Shown: positions 1-5,486 of the stretch, one piece after another
How the letters are laid out: the number at the start of each line of letters is the position of its first letter
Numbering within the stretch: position 1 is the stretch's first letter
NCBI GenBank assembly: GCA_017643325.1
Contig: JAEPNS010000008.1
Location: forward strand, 15,056-21,091
Direction: 5' to 3'
Length of the DNA: 6,036 nucleotides
Origin: Alphaproteobacteria bacterium
Lineage (GTDB): Bacteria; Pseudomonadota; Alphaproteobacteria; UBA6615
Position numbers and translations under genes: made by a program
The notes under the pieces: generated by a model
Databases searched by the model: none
Told to the model about the DNA's origin: nothing
Seen by the model: only the letters and a program-made list of their open reading frames with translations

Positions 1-255
1 GTTTGCGCGCCATGCGATCCTGTTTCACCGATCCTGCCGGGACATGGTCGCAGGATTCGGGCCGGTTTATGACAGATTCGTCGTCCTGCCCCTCCAGCAT
101 GAACGCTGCAACGCCGGCAAGCTGCCATTTCCGCGCGCACGGGAGGGGCCGCATCGTCTTTGCCCGCCCGGGTTCCGCTGTTATAAGTCTCGCGCCCTGT
201 CGGCGGCGGCGCGCGGTTGCGCGGCCGCTTCGGGAACACCGGACAATCCGCTGAA
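1..255. other. Non-coding region upstream of trpG
   Basis: No convincing gene lies here. Two plus-strand frames stay open, but their translations are rich in Arg, Cys, Pro and Ser and match no family I recognise. They look like open frames caused by high GC. TGG appears once (46-48), so no Trp-rich leader peptide is visible and classical trp attenuation is not supported. A weak promoter-like pair sits at 160-187, and GC-rich sequence able to form a small hairpin lies at 210-223. The 3' end of trpE, which precedes trpG in many relatives, is not recognisable. A possible divergent gene start at the extreme left edge (ATG at 11-13, minus) is described in the findings. Confidence 0.55.
160..187 (+). 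promoter_or_regulatory. Weak candidate promoter for trpGDC
   Basis: A TATAAG hexamer at 182-187 resembles a sigma-70 -10 box. TTGCCC at 160-165 could be a poor -35, 16 bases upstream. This would start transcription near 193-195 and leave a leader of about 60 bases before the trpG ATG. The AT-rich hexamer stands out in otherwise GC-rich DNA, but the -35 matches only 4 of 6 positions. Transcription could equally enter from upstream. Confidence 0.25.
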
Positions 256-885
256 ATGTTTCTGCTTATCGACAACTACGACAGCTTCACGTGGAATCTC
301 GTCCATTTCCTGGGCGAGCTGGGCGTGACGTGCGACGTCCACCGCAACGATGCGCTGTCGGTGGACGACGTGTTTGCACGCGAGCCGGAAGCGGTTGTGA
401 TCTCGCCGGGGCCGTCCGACCCCGACCATGCGGGGATCTGCCTCGACGTCGTGGCGAAGGCGGCGGACGTCCGGATGCCGCTGCTGGGCGTGTGCCTCGG
501 GCACCAGACCATCGGCCAGGCCTTCGGCGGCAAGATCGTCCGCGCGCCCGAGCCCATGCACGGCAAGGTCGACCGGGTCCGCCACACCGGCGCCGGGCCG
601 TTCCGGGGCCTGCCGAACCCGCTGGAGGCGACGCGCTACCATTCGCTGGCGGTCGCAGAGGAAAGCCTCCCCAACTGCTTCGACGTGACCGCGCGGACCG
701 ACGACGGCGTGATCATGGGGCTGTCCCACAAGGAGCTCCCGATCCACGGCGTACAGTTCCACCCGGAGAGCATCGCGACGGAGGCGGGGCACGACCTGCT
801 GGCCAACTTTATCGAACTCGCGACCGGCCGCGCCGTGAGCGACTACGGCGACGAGACCCGCGCCGGGGAGATGATGGCGCTATGA
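256..885 (+). CDS. trpG: Anthranilate synthase component II (glutamine amidotransferase)
   Basis: This 209-residue protein is a class I glutamine amidotransferase. It hydrolyses glutamine and passes ammonia to TrpE, which makes anthranilate from chorismate in the cytoplasm. The N-terminus FLLIDNYDSFTWNLVHFLG is typical of TrpG/PabA. The oxyanion-loop motif SPGPSDP lies at residues 50-56, the nucleophile Cys80 is in GVCLGHQ, and His169 and Glu171 in FHPES complete the catalytic triad. All active-site residues are present, and the length is normal for a stand-alone subunit. The ATG at 256 was chosen because it puts the family motif at the N-terminus; a TTG at 217 would add 13 unconserved residues. 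The Shine-Dalgarno sequence is weak. The stop overlaps the trpD start by 4 bases (ATGA). TrpG and PabA cannot be separated by sequence alone and such subunits often serve both pathways; the trpDC context favours trpG. TrpE is not in the window. Confidence 0.95.
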   Translation: MFLLIDNYDSFTWNLVHFLGELGVTCDVHRNDALSVDDVFAREPEAVVISPGPSDPDHAGICLDVVAKAADVRMPLLGVCLGHQTIGQAFGGKIVRAPEPMHGKVDRVRHTGAGPFRGLPNPLEATRYHSLAVAEESLPNCFDVTARTDDGVIMGLSHKELPIHGVQFHPESIATEAGHDLLANFIELATGRAVSDYGDETRAGEMMAL

Positions 886-1913
886 GCGCGGACATGAACG
901 ACCTGAAGCCCCTGCTCGCGCGCGTCGCCGACGGCGAGACGCTGGACGAGAACGAGGCGGAGACCGCGTTCGACATCATCATGTCGGGCAACGCGACCCC
1001 GGCCCAGATCGGTGCCTTCCTGATGGCGCTGCGCCTGCGCGGCGAGACCGTCGCGGAGATCACCGGCGCGGCCCGCACCATGCGCGCGAAGGCCACCGGC
1101 ATCGAGGCGCCGGAGGGCGCCATCGACATCGTCGGCACCGGCGGCGACGGCAAGGGCACGCTCAACATCTCGACGGCCTCGGCCATCGTCACCGCGGGCT
1201 GCGGCGTGCCCGTCGCCAAGCACGGCAACCGCGCGCTGAGCTCCAAGACCGGCGCGGCAGACGTCCTCACGGCGCTGGGCATCAACGTCGACGCCGACTT
1301 CGGGCTGATCCGGGAATCCCTGTGGGAGAACAACATCGGCTTCATGATGGCCCCGCGCCACCATTCGGCGATGCGCAACGTCGCCGGCCCGCGCGTCGAG
1401 CTCGCCACGCGCACGGTCTTCAACATCCTCGGGCCGCTGTCGAACCCGTCGCTGGTGAAGCGCCAGATGACCGGCGTGTTCGCACCGCAGTGGACCGAGA
1501 CGATGGCGCAGGTCCTCGGCAACCTCGGCCTCGAGCGCGCCTGGGTGGTCCACGCCCATGACGGCTCGGACGAGCTGACCACGACCGGCCCCGCAAAAGT
1601 CTCCGAGTTGAAGGACGGCAAGGTCGAGACCTACGAGGTCTCGCCCGAGGACGCCGGGCTCGCGACGTCGACGCTCGAGGACATCAAGGGTGGCGATTCC
1701 GAGTACAACGCCAGGGCGCTGCGCGGCCTGCTCGACGGCGAGGCCGGCGCGTTCCGGGACTGCGTGGTCCTGACCGTCGCGGGCTCGCTGATGATCGCGG
1801 GCAAGGCCGACGACCTGAAGGCCGGCGTCGCGACGGCGCAGGAGGCGATCGATTCCGGCGCGGCGAAGGAAACGCTGGCCCGCCTCGTCGAGATCACCAA
1901 CCGGGGCGCGTGA
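882..1913 (+). CDS. trpD: Anthranilate phosphoribosyltransferase
   Basis: This 343-residue cytoplasmic enzyme transfers phosphoribose from PRPP to anthranilate, giving phosphoribosylanthranilate, the second committed step of tryptophan synthesis. The small helical N-terminal domain (about 1-75) precedes the nucleoside phosphorylase-type alpha/beta domain. Diagnostic motifs are GTGGDG at 85-90 (PRPP loop), NISTA at 95-99, KHGNR at 113-117, the anthranilate-site segment around Arg171 (GPRVEL) followed by [13 protein letters not shown], and the metal-binding DGSDE at 227-231. Length is normal and there is no TrpG fusion, unlike enterobacterial TrpGD. The ATG at 882 was chosen because it overlaps the trpG stop as ATGA, with GGGGAG at 865-870 as a somewhat distant ribosome binding site. 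An in-frame ATG at 894 (MNDLKPLL) is a possible alternative start. The stop codon shares one base with the trpC ATG. Confidence 0.97.
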   Translation: MSADMNDLKPLLARVADGETLDENEAETAFDIIMSGNATPAQIGAFLMALRLRGETVAEITGAARTMRAKATGIEAPEGAIDIVGTGGDGKGTLNISTASAIVTAGCGVPVAKHGNRALSSKTGAADVLTALGINVDADFGLIRESLWENNIGFMMAPRHHSAMRNVAGPRVELATRTVFNILGPLSNPSLVKRQMTGVFAPQWTETMAQVLGNLGLERAWVVHAHDGSDELTTTGPAKVSELKDGKVETYEVSPEDAGLATSTLEDIKGGDSEYNARALRGLLDGEAGAFRDCVVLTVAGSLMIAGKADDLKAGVATAQEAIDSGAAKETLARLVEITNRGA

Positions 1914-2731
1914 TGGGCAACGTTCTCGACAGGATCTGCGACGACAAGCGCGAACACGTCGCCGCCTGCAAGGCGAAAACACCGCTGTCGGAGCTGGAGG
2001 CCCGCGCGAAGGCCGCGGGGCCGACGCGCGGTTTCGCCCGCGCCCTGTCCGAGCGCGCCGCGGCGGGCCGGTTCGGCCTGATCGCCGAGGTCAAGAAGGC
2101 CAGCCCGAGCAAGGGGCTGATCCGGGAAGACTTCGACCCGCCGTTCATCGCCCGCGAGTACGAGGCGGGCGGCGCGGCCTGCATGTCCGTCCTGACCGAC
2201 ACGCCCTATTTCCAGGGCAAGGACGAGGACCTGGTCGCCGCGCGCGCGGCGGTGTCCCTGCCCGTCATCCGCAAGGACTTCATGGTCGACCCCTACCAGG
2301 TGACCGAGGCGCGCGCGCTCGGCGCGGACTGCATCCTGCTGATCATGGCCTCGCTCGACGACGGGCTGGCCGCCGAACTCGCCGCCGCCGCCCACGACTG
2401 GAAGATGGACGTGCTGGTCGAGGTGCATGACGGCGCGGAACTCGACCGGGCGCTGGAGGTCGACGGCGACCTGATCGGAATCAACAACCGCAACCTCAAG
2501 ACGCTCGACGTCGATCTGGCGACGACCGAGGAACTCGCCCCGCGCGTCCCGCCGGACCGGGTGCTGGTCTGCGAGAGCGGCCTGTTCACGCCCGACGACC
2601 TGGTACGCATGTCGAAGGTCGGCGCGCGCTGCTTCCTGATCGGGGAATCGCTGATGCGCCAGGACGACATCGCCGGCGCGGTCCGCGACCTGCTCGCGCC
2701 GGGCGAGGCCGAACTTCGCGAGAGCGCTTGA
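1913..2731 (+). CDS. trpC: Indole-3-glycerol phosphate synthase
   Basis: This 272-residue (beta/alpha)8-barrel enzyme closes the ring of carboxyphenylamino-deoxyribulose phosphate to indole-3-glycerol phosphate, releasing CO2 and water. The family signature [12 protein letters not shown] lies at residues 57-68, with Glu59 and Lys61 at the expected active-site positions. Lys121 in RKDF, Glu170 in LVEVHD, Asn191 in GINNRNL and Glu221-Ser222 in CESGL fit the remaining catalytic and phosphate-binding positions. It is monofunctional: there is no TrpF domain after residue 272. The ATG at 1913 overlaps the trpD stop (TGATG), with GGGG at 1903-1906 as a ribosome binding site at good spacing. A GTG one codon upstream is open but less likely. 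It is the last gene of the trpGDC run; a gap filled with repeats follows, and the next gene points the other way. Confidence 0.97.
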   Translation: MGNVLDRICDDKREHVAACKAKTPLSELEARAKAAGPTRGFARALSERAAAGRFGLIAEVKKASPSKGLIREDFDPPFIAREYEAGGAACMSVLTDTPYFQGKDEDLVAARAAVSLPVIRKDFMVDPYQVTEARALGADCILLIMASLDDGLAAELAAAAHDWKMDVLVEVHDGAELDRALEVDGDLIGINNRNLKTLDVDLATTEELAPRVPPDRVLVCESGLFTPDDLVRMSKVGARCFLIGESLMRQDDIAGAVRDLLAPGEAELRESA

Positions 2732-2758
2732 TGAAGTCTTACGATACAGCCGTGTTCG

Positions 2759-2901
2759 TCATGCCCGGACTTGGTCCGGGCATCTTTCGAAGCATCCTCA
2801 TGCTGAGCCTGTCGAAGTATGAGGATGCCGCCCTCGTCCTTCGACAAGCTCAGGATGAGGGCTCAGTCGGGCAAAGAATCCCGGGGCAGGCCCGGGCATG
2901 A
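2759..2901. repeat. Composite of nested palindromic intergenic repeats
   Basis: Almost the whole gap between trpC and lexA is built from repeats in mirror order. Outer pair: 2759-2784 matches the reverse complement of 2876-2901 at 20 of 26 bases, with the outermost 10 bases (TCATGCCCGG / CCGGGCATGA) identical. Inner pair: 2796-2817 matches the reverse complement of 2839-2860 at 20 of 22 bases. The two pairs share almost the same centre (about 2828-2830), so the whole is an imperfect inverted repeat. Individual units also fold locally: 2761-2783 (10-base arms), 2792-2828 (10-base arms, 17-base loop) and 2830-2862 (11-base arms with one G-T). From general knowledge, the CTTCGACAAGCTCAGGATGAGG-type and ATGCCCGG-type units resemble intergenic repeats dispersed in alphaproteobacterial genomes. 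No transposase or target duplication is evident, so it looks like a REP/BIME-like or MITE-like non-autonomous element. Confidence 0.8.
2761..2785 (+). terminator. Hairpin after trpC, possible terminator
   Basis: ATGCCCGGAC and GTCCGGGCAT are perfect 10-base arms around a TTG loop (2761-2783), 30 bases after the trpC stop. The stem is strong enough to halt polymerase, but only CTTT follows rather than a real T-tract. Intrinsic termination is therefore uncertain. The hairpin is also the left outer unit of the repeat composite, so any terminator role may be secondary. Confidence 0.35.
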
Positions 2902-2936
2902 TGCGCGGGATCGGGGGGCGAGACGACGAGCGTGGC

Positions 2937-3662
2937 TCAGTACTGCCGCAGCAGCCCGACGAGTTCGCCCTGCACCTCGACCTGGTCGGGTCCGAAGATG
3001 CGGGTCTCGTAGGCCGGGTTCTCGGCCTCCAGCGCGACGGAATTGTTGCGCTTGCGCAGCCGCTTGAGGGTGACTTCCTGGCCTTCGACCAGCGCGACGA
3101 CGATGGAGCCGTTGTCGGCCGTGTCGGTGCGCCGGATGATCACCGTGTCGCCGTCGAGGATGCCGGCGTTGATCATCGAATCGCCCTCGACCTCGAGGCA
3201 GTAATGGTTGCCGCGGCCGAGCAGGGCCGGGGGCACCGCCACGTGCCGCGTCGGGTCGCGCAGCGCCTCGATCGGCGTACCCGCGGCGATCTTGCCGAGC
3301 AGCGGGAGCTCGATTTCCGCCGCCGCGTCGCCCGCCGGGCCGGTGATCTCGGACGGTGCCGTGATCGGCGTCGTGTCGCGCCCGCCCTTGATGACCTGCG
3401 GGGCGAAGCCGTCGGTTTTCGCGGCGGTGGATTCGTTCACGCCGGTTTCGTCCGGCAGGCGCACCACTTCCAGCGCGCGGGCCCGGTGGGCGAGGCGGCG
3501 GATGAACCCGCGCTCCTCCAGCCCGGTGATCAGGCGGTGGATTCCCGACTTGGATTTGAGGCCGAGCGCGTCCTTCATTTCGTCGAACGAGGGTGCCACC
3601 CCGGTCGCGTTCAACCGCTCGTTGATAAAGGTCAGAAGCTGGTGCTGTTTCCGCGTCAACAT
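2937..3662 (-). CDS. lexA: LexA repressor of the SOS response
   Basis: This 241-residue protein represses DNA-damage genes and inactivates itself by RecA-stimulated self-cleavage. The N-terminal winged helix-turn-helix covers about residues 1-65 ([17 protein letters not shown] start; [20 protein letters not shown] contains the recognition helix). It matches the alphaproteobacterial LexA type. A long linker (about 70-115) leads to the S24 peptidase domain. The cleavage bond is Ala127-Gly128 in GKIAAGTP, the nucleophile is Ser162 in EGDSM, and the general base is Lys200 in VTLKRL. All functional residues are present. The ATG at 3660-3662 gives the family's usual N-terminus and has AGGGG about 10 bases upstream. 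It lies downstream of moeA on the same strand with a 145-base gap holding its own promoter and two LexA sites, so autoregulation is expected. It converges with trpC. Confidence 0.97.
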   Translation of the reverse strand: MLTRKQHQLLTFINERLNATGVAPSFDEMKDALGLKSKSGIHRLITGLEERGFIRRLAHRARALEVVRLPDETGVNESTAAKTDGFAPQVIKGGRDTTPITAPSEITGPAGDAAAEIELPLLGKIAAGTPIEALRDPTRHVAVPPALLGRGNHYCLEVEGDSMINAGILDGDTVIIRRTDTADNGSIVVALVEGQEVTLKRLRKRNNSVALEAENPAYETRIFGPDQVEVQGELVGLLRQY

Positions 3663-3711
3663 GCGACGATTTCCCCTGTCCGTCCTGTTGGGTGCGGCCG
3701 GTCGTTCAACC

Positions 3712-3726
3712 TGCGGTAATACCGCA
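3712..3726. repeat. 15-base dyad in the lexA leader
   Basis: TGCGGTA and TACCGCA form perfect 7-base arms around a single central base (3719). The dyad lies inside the expected lexA 5' untranslated region, about 50 bases before the start codon and 7 bases from the second SOS box. It could be a binding site for a dimeric regulator, a short mRNA hairpin (6-base stem, AAT loop), or chance. It does not match the LexA half-site. Confidence 0.4.
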
Positions 3727-3733
3727 CGTCAAA

Positions 3734-3748
3734 GAACAAACCGCAAAC
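3734..3748 (-). promoter_or_regulatory. Second, near-consensus LexA box
   Basis: Read on the minus strand this is GTTTGCGGTTTGTTC. It matches the alphaproteobacterial GTTC-N7-GTTC direct repeat at 7 of 8 conserved positions (first half-site GTTT). It lies centred 25 bases downstream of the exact box, immediately after the predicted transcription start, where a bound repressor would block initiation or early elongation. Its weaker first half-site suggests lower or cooperative binding. Confidence 0.6.
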
Positions 3749-3758
3749 ATCGATGCAT

Positions 3759-3773
3759 GTTCTAGGGATGTTC
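3759..3773 (+). promoter_or_regulatory. Exact LexA (SOS) box, GTTC-N7-GTTC
   Basis: GTTCTAGGGATGTTC is an exact match to the direct-repeat operator known for alphaproteobacterial LexA. It covers the predicted -10 and the adjacent part of the spacer of the lexA promoter, the classic position for repression by steric block. It is the expected autoregulatory operator of lexA. Confidence 0.88.
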
Positions 3774-3787
3774 TTCTGAATCGTCAA
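3759..3787 (-). promoter_or_regulatory. lexA promoter (-35/-10)
   Basis: On the minus strand TTGACG (3787-3782) is a 5 of 6 match to the sigma-70 -35 box. After an exact 17-base spacer, TAGAAC (3764-3759) is a 4 of 6 match to the -10 box. The start point is expected near 3752, leaving a leader of about 90 bases before lexA. The -35 begins only about 20 bases after the moeA stop, so lexA can be transcribed independently of the upstream moeA genes. Confidence 0.7.
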
Positions 3788-3788
3788 C

Positions 3789-3800
3789 CGGCGCGCGCCG
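3789..3800. repeat. 12-base GC palindrome between moeA and the lexA promoter
   Basis: CGGCGCGCGCCG is perfectly self-complementary. It begins 7 bases downstream of the moeA stop codon and ends just before the lexA -35 box. It has no T-tract, and a full fold would leave almost no loop, so a terminator role is weak. In a genome this GC-rich it may be chance. Confidence 0.3.
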
Positions 3801-3807
3801 ACCGCCC

Positions 3808-5031
3808 CTAGGTGCGGAGCAGGCTCCCGCCCAGCCGAACGAATTCCACCGTCTCGCCCGCCTTCGCGGCGGGCGCGTGCGGGGCGCGGACGATCAGGCA
3901 ATCGGATGCGGCGAGGCGGGAGAACATGGAGCTGTCCTGCTTCGCGAAGGGCGTGGCGACCAGTTGGCCATCCTTGCGGGTCAGCGTGGACCGGAGATAG
4001 TCCTCCCGGCGGTCGTTCTCGCCGAGGTCCGCGCCGAGGATTGCCGTCTCGCGGACGGGCTCGGTCTCGCCGGTGCCGAGCATCTGCGCCAGCGCCGGCT
4101 GCAGGAACAGGACGCCGCAGACCATCGAGGAGACCGGGTTGCCGGGAAAGCCGAGCATGGGCGTGTCGCCGAGGCGGCCGGACATCAGCGGTTTTCCCGG
4201 ACGCATGGCGATCTGCCAGAAATCGAGCTCGAGGCCGAGGTCGCCGAGCGCGTCCTGCACCAGGTCGTGCTCGCCGACCGATGCGCCGCCGGTGGTCACC
4301 AGCATGTCCGCGCCGCGCGCGTTTTCGGCCAGCGCGCGGATAGAGTCGCGGTCGTCCACCGCGATCCCCAATGTGATCGGCTCACCGCCCGCCGCACGGA
4401 TCAGGCCCTCCAACGCGAAGGTGTTGGAACTGACGATGCCCGTAGGGCCGATCTCCTCGCCCGGCAGGTGGATCTCGTCGCCGGTGGCGAGCAGCGCCAC
4501 GCGGGGTTTGCGGCGCACCTGCAGCCAGGGATGGTTCATGGCTGCCGCGAGGCCGATGTCGCGCGCGGTCAGCACGGTGCCCTCGGTCAGCAGCACGTCG
4601 CCCTCGGCGAAGTCGAGCCCGGCCTTGCGCACGTAGCGCCCGGCCTTCACGCCTTCGGTCACGGTGACTGTGTCGCCGTCGCGCTCCGTGTCCTCCTGGA
4701 TCACGATGGCGTCGGCGCCGCCGGGCAGGGGCGCGCCGGTGAAGATGCGAACGGCCTTGCCCGGGCCGACCGCACCGTCGAACAGCCCGCCCGCCGGGAC
4801 CTCGCCGATCACTTTTAGATCGACCGGTACATTTGCGACGTCATCCGCGCGCACCGCATAGCCGTCCATGGCCGAGACGGCCAGTGGCGGCTGGGTGACC
4901 CGCGCGGCGACGTCCCCGGCCAGCACCCGCCCGTGGGCTTCGGGCAGGGAGACCTGCTCGGACGGCATCGTGGGAAGCTCGGCGAGGATGCGTTGCCGTG
5001 CCTCGGCAACCGGCATGAGGTCGCGGCTCAT
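3808..5031 (-). CDS. moeA: Molybdopterin molybdenumtransferase
   Basis: This 407-residue cytoplasmic enzyme inserts molybdate into adenylylated molybdopterin, the last step of basic molybdenum cofactor synthesis; its length is close to that of E. coli MoeA. Family motifs appear in order: SAMDGYAVRADD at 53-64, FTGAPLPGGADAIV at 97-110, LLATGDEI at 180-187 and TTGGASVGEHD at 246-256 (MoCF/MPT-binding domain), MRPGKP at 276-281, GFPGNPVSS at 294-302, and a C-terminal domain IV from about 325. The ATG at 5029-5031 gives the usual N-terminus, has AAGGAA 7 bases upstream, and overlaps the upstream stop as ATGA. The frame remains open upstream to about 5538, but that stretch overlaps the preceding gene and resembles no MoeA. 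It is probably translated with the membrane protein upstream. MoaC, a frequent neighbour of moeA, is not in the window. Confidence 0.96.
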   Translation of the reverse strand: MSRDLMPVAEARQRILAELPTMPSEQVSLPEAHGRVLAGDVAARVTQPPLAVSAMDGYAVRADDVANVPVDLKVIGEVPAGGLFDGAVGPGKAVRIFTGAPLPGGADAIVIQEDTERDGDTVTVTEGVKAGRYVRKAGLDFAEGDVLLTEGTVLTARDIGLAAAMNHPWLQVRRKPRVALLATGDEIHLPGEEIGPTGIVSSNTFALEGLIRAAGGEPITLGIAVDDRDSIRALAENARGADMLVTTGGASVGEHDLVQDALGDLGLELDFWQIAMRPGKPLMSGRLGDTPMLGFPGNPVSSMVCGVLFLQPALAQMLGTGETEPVRETAILGADLGENDRREDYLRSTLTRKDGQLVATPFAKQDSSMFSRLAASDCLIVRAPHAPAAKAGETVEFVRLGGSLLRT

Positions 5032-5486
5032 CGCGAGGTTCCTTCGGCGGACGGTTCCTGTGCGAACTTCTCGTGCGGGCGCACGGCAATCGCCCAGAAC
5101 ACCAGCGCGGCGAGAAACGCGTAGCCGAACGTGCCGATGGACAGCACGAGGTTGGCCGCCATCCCGGAGGTGTCGAGGCCGCCGTCCGCCAGCAGGGTCA
5201 CGTCGATCACCTTCCAGCACACCATGATGGCGAGGAAGGTGCCGAAATTCTTCGAAAGCCGGTAGTCCGCCTGCGCCATCCGGCTCCACGCCATCGGCGC
5301 GGCGACGAGGAGCGCCAGGCCCGAGACCGTGATGTAGAAGCTCGTGACGCCGTTGGGCATGTAGGGAATGCCCGGCGCGAGCGGGGGAAGGCCCATCACC
5401 GTGCGCGCCCTTTCCGCCAGCGCGACGGCGCCCGGCGCCGCGAACGCCGCGACCACGAGCAGGATCAATGCCACGGGCCGGTTCAT
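5028..5486 (-). CDS. Small four-helix membrane protein, function unknown
   Basis: I do not recognise the family of this 152-residue protein. Hydrophobic segments lie at about residues 4-25 ([18 protein letters not shown], an N-terminal anchor or signal-like helix), 49-68, 83-100 and 109-135. They are joined by short polar loops, with a charged C-terminal tail ([17 protein letters not shown]). No catalytic motif is evident. The ATG at 5484-5486 overlaps the stop of the TAXI receptor gene (ATGA), and its own stop overlaps the moeA start in the same way, so all three are probably one translationally coupled unit. Size and helix count are like the small DctQ subunit of TRAP transporters, which suggests, but does not show, that it partners the TAXI receptor. 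I see no clear DctQ signature. An inner-membrane location is inferred from hydrophobicity. Confidence 0.85.
   Translation of the reverse strand: MNRPVALILLVVAAFAAPGAVALAERARTVMGLPPLAPGIPYMPNGVTSFYITVSGLALLVAAPMAWSRMAQADYRLSKNFGTFLAIMVCWKVIDVTLLADGGLDTSGMAANLVLSIGTFGYAFLAALVFWAIAVRPHEKFAQEPSAEGTSR

Noticed and set aside
1..255. trp attenuator leader peptide
   Set aside because: Only one TGG codon occurs and no short ORF with tandem Trp codons followed by competing hairpins is seen.
291..881. Long upstream extension of the trpD frame, giving a protein of about 540 residues
   Set aside because: The extension runs out of frame through trpG and is an Arg/Pro/Gly-rich translation with no family similarity. 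TrpD homologs start near 882.
843..1982. Minus-strand open frame of 379 residues opposite trpD
   Set aside because: It is a shadow of trpD's third-position GC bias, rich in Arg, Ala and Gly with no motifs, while the plus strand carries a fully motif-supported gene.
2759..2901. CRISPR array or insertion sequence at the repeat-rich gap
   Set aside because: The repeats are inverted, not direct with uniform spacers, and no transposase or cas gene is present.
2732..2936. Small gene or remnant of moaC between trpC and lexA
   Set aside because: Open frames here translate repeat DNA and show no MoaC motif; the gap is explained by the repeat composite.
2898..3719. Plus-strand open frame of 273 residues opposite lexA
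   Set aside because: It is antisense to a LexA with every catalytic residue intact, and it even crosses the lexA leader. Low-complexity, His/Arg/Asp-rich translation.
3877..4818. Plus-strand open frame of 313 residues opposite moeA
   Set aside because: Antisense shadow of moeA; the translation is Gly/Arg/Ala/His-rich with no recognisable domain.
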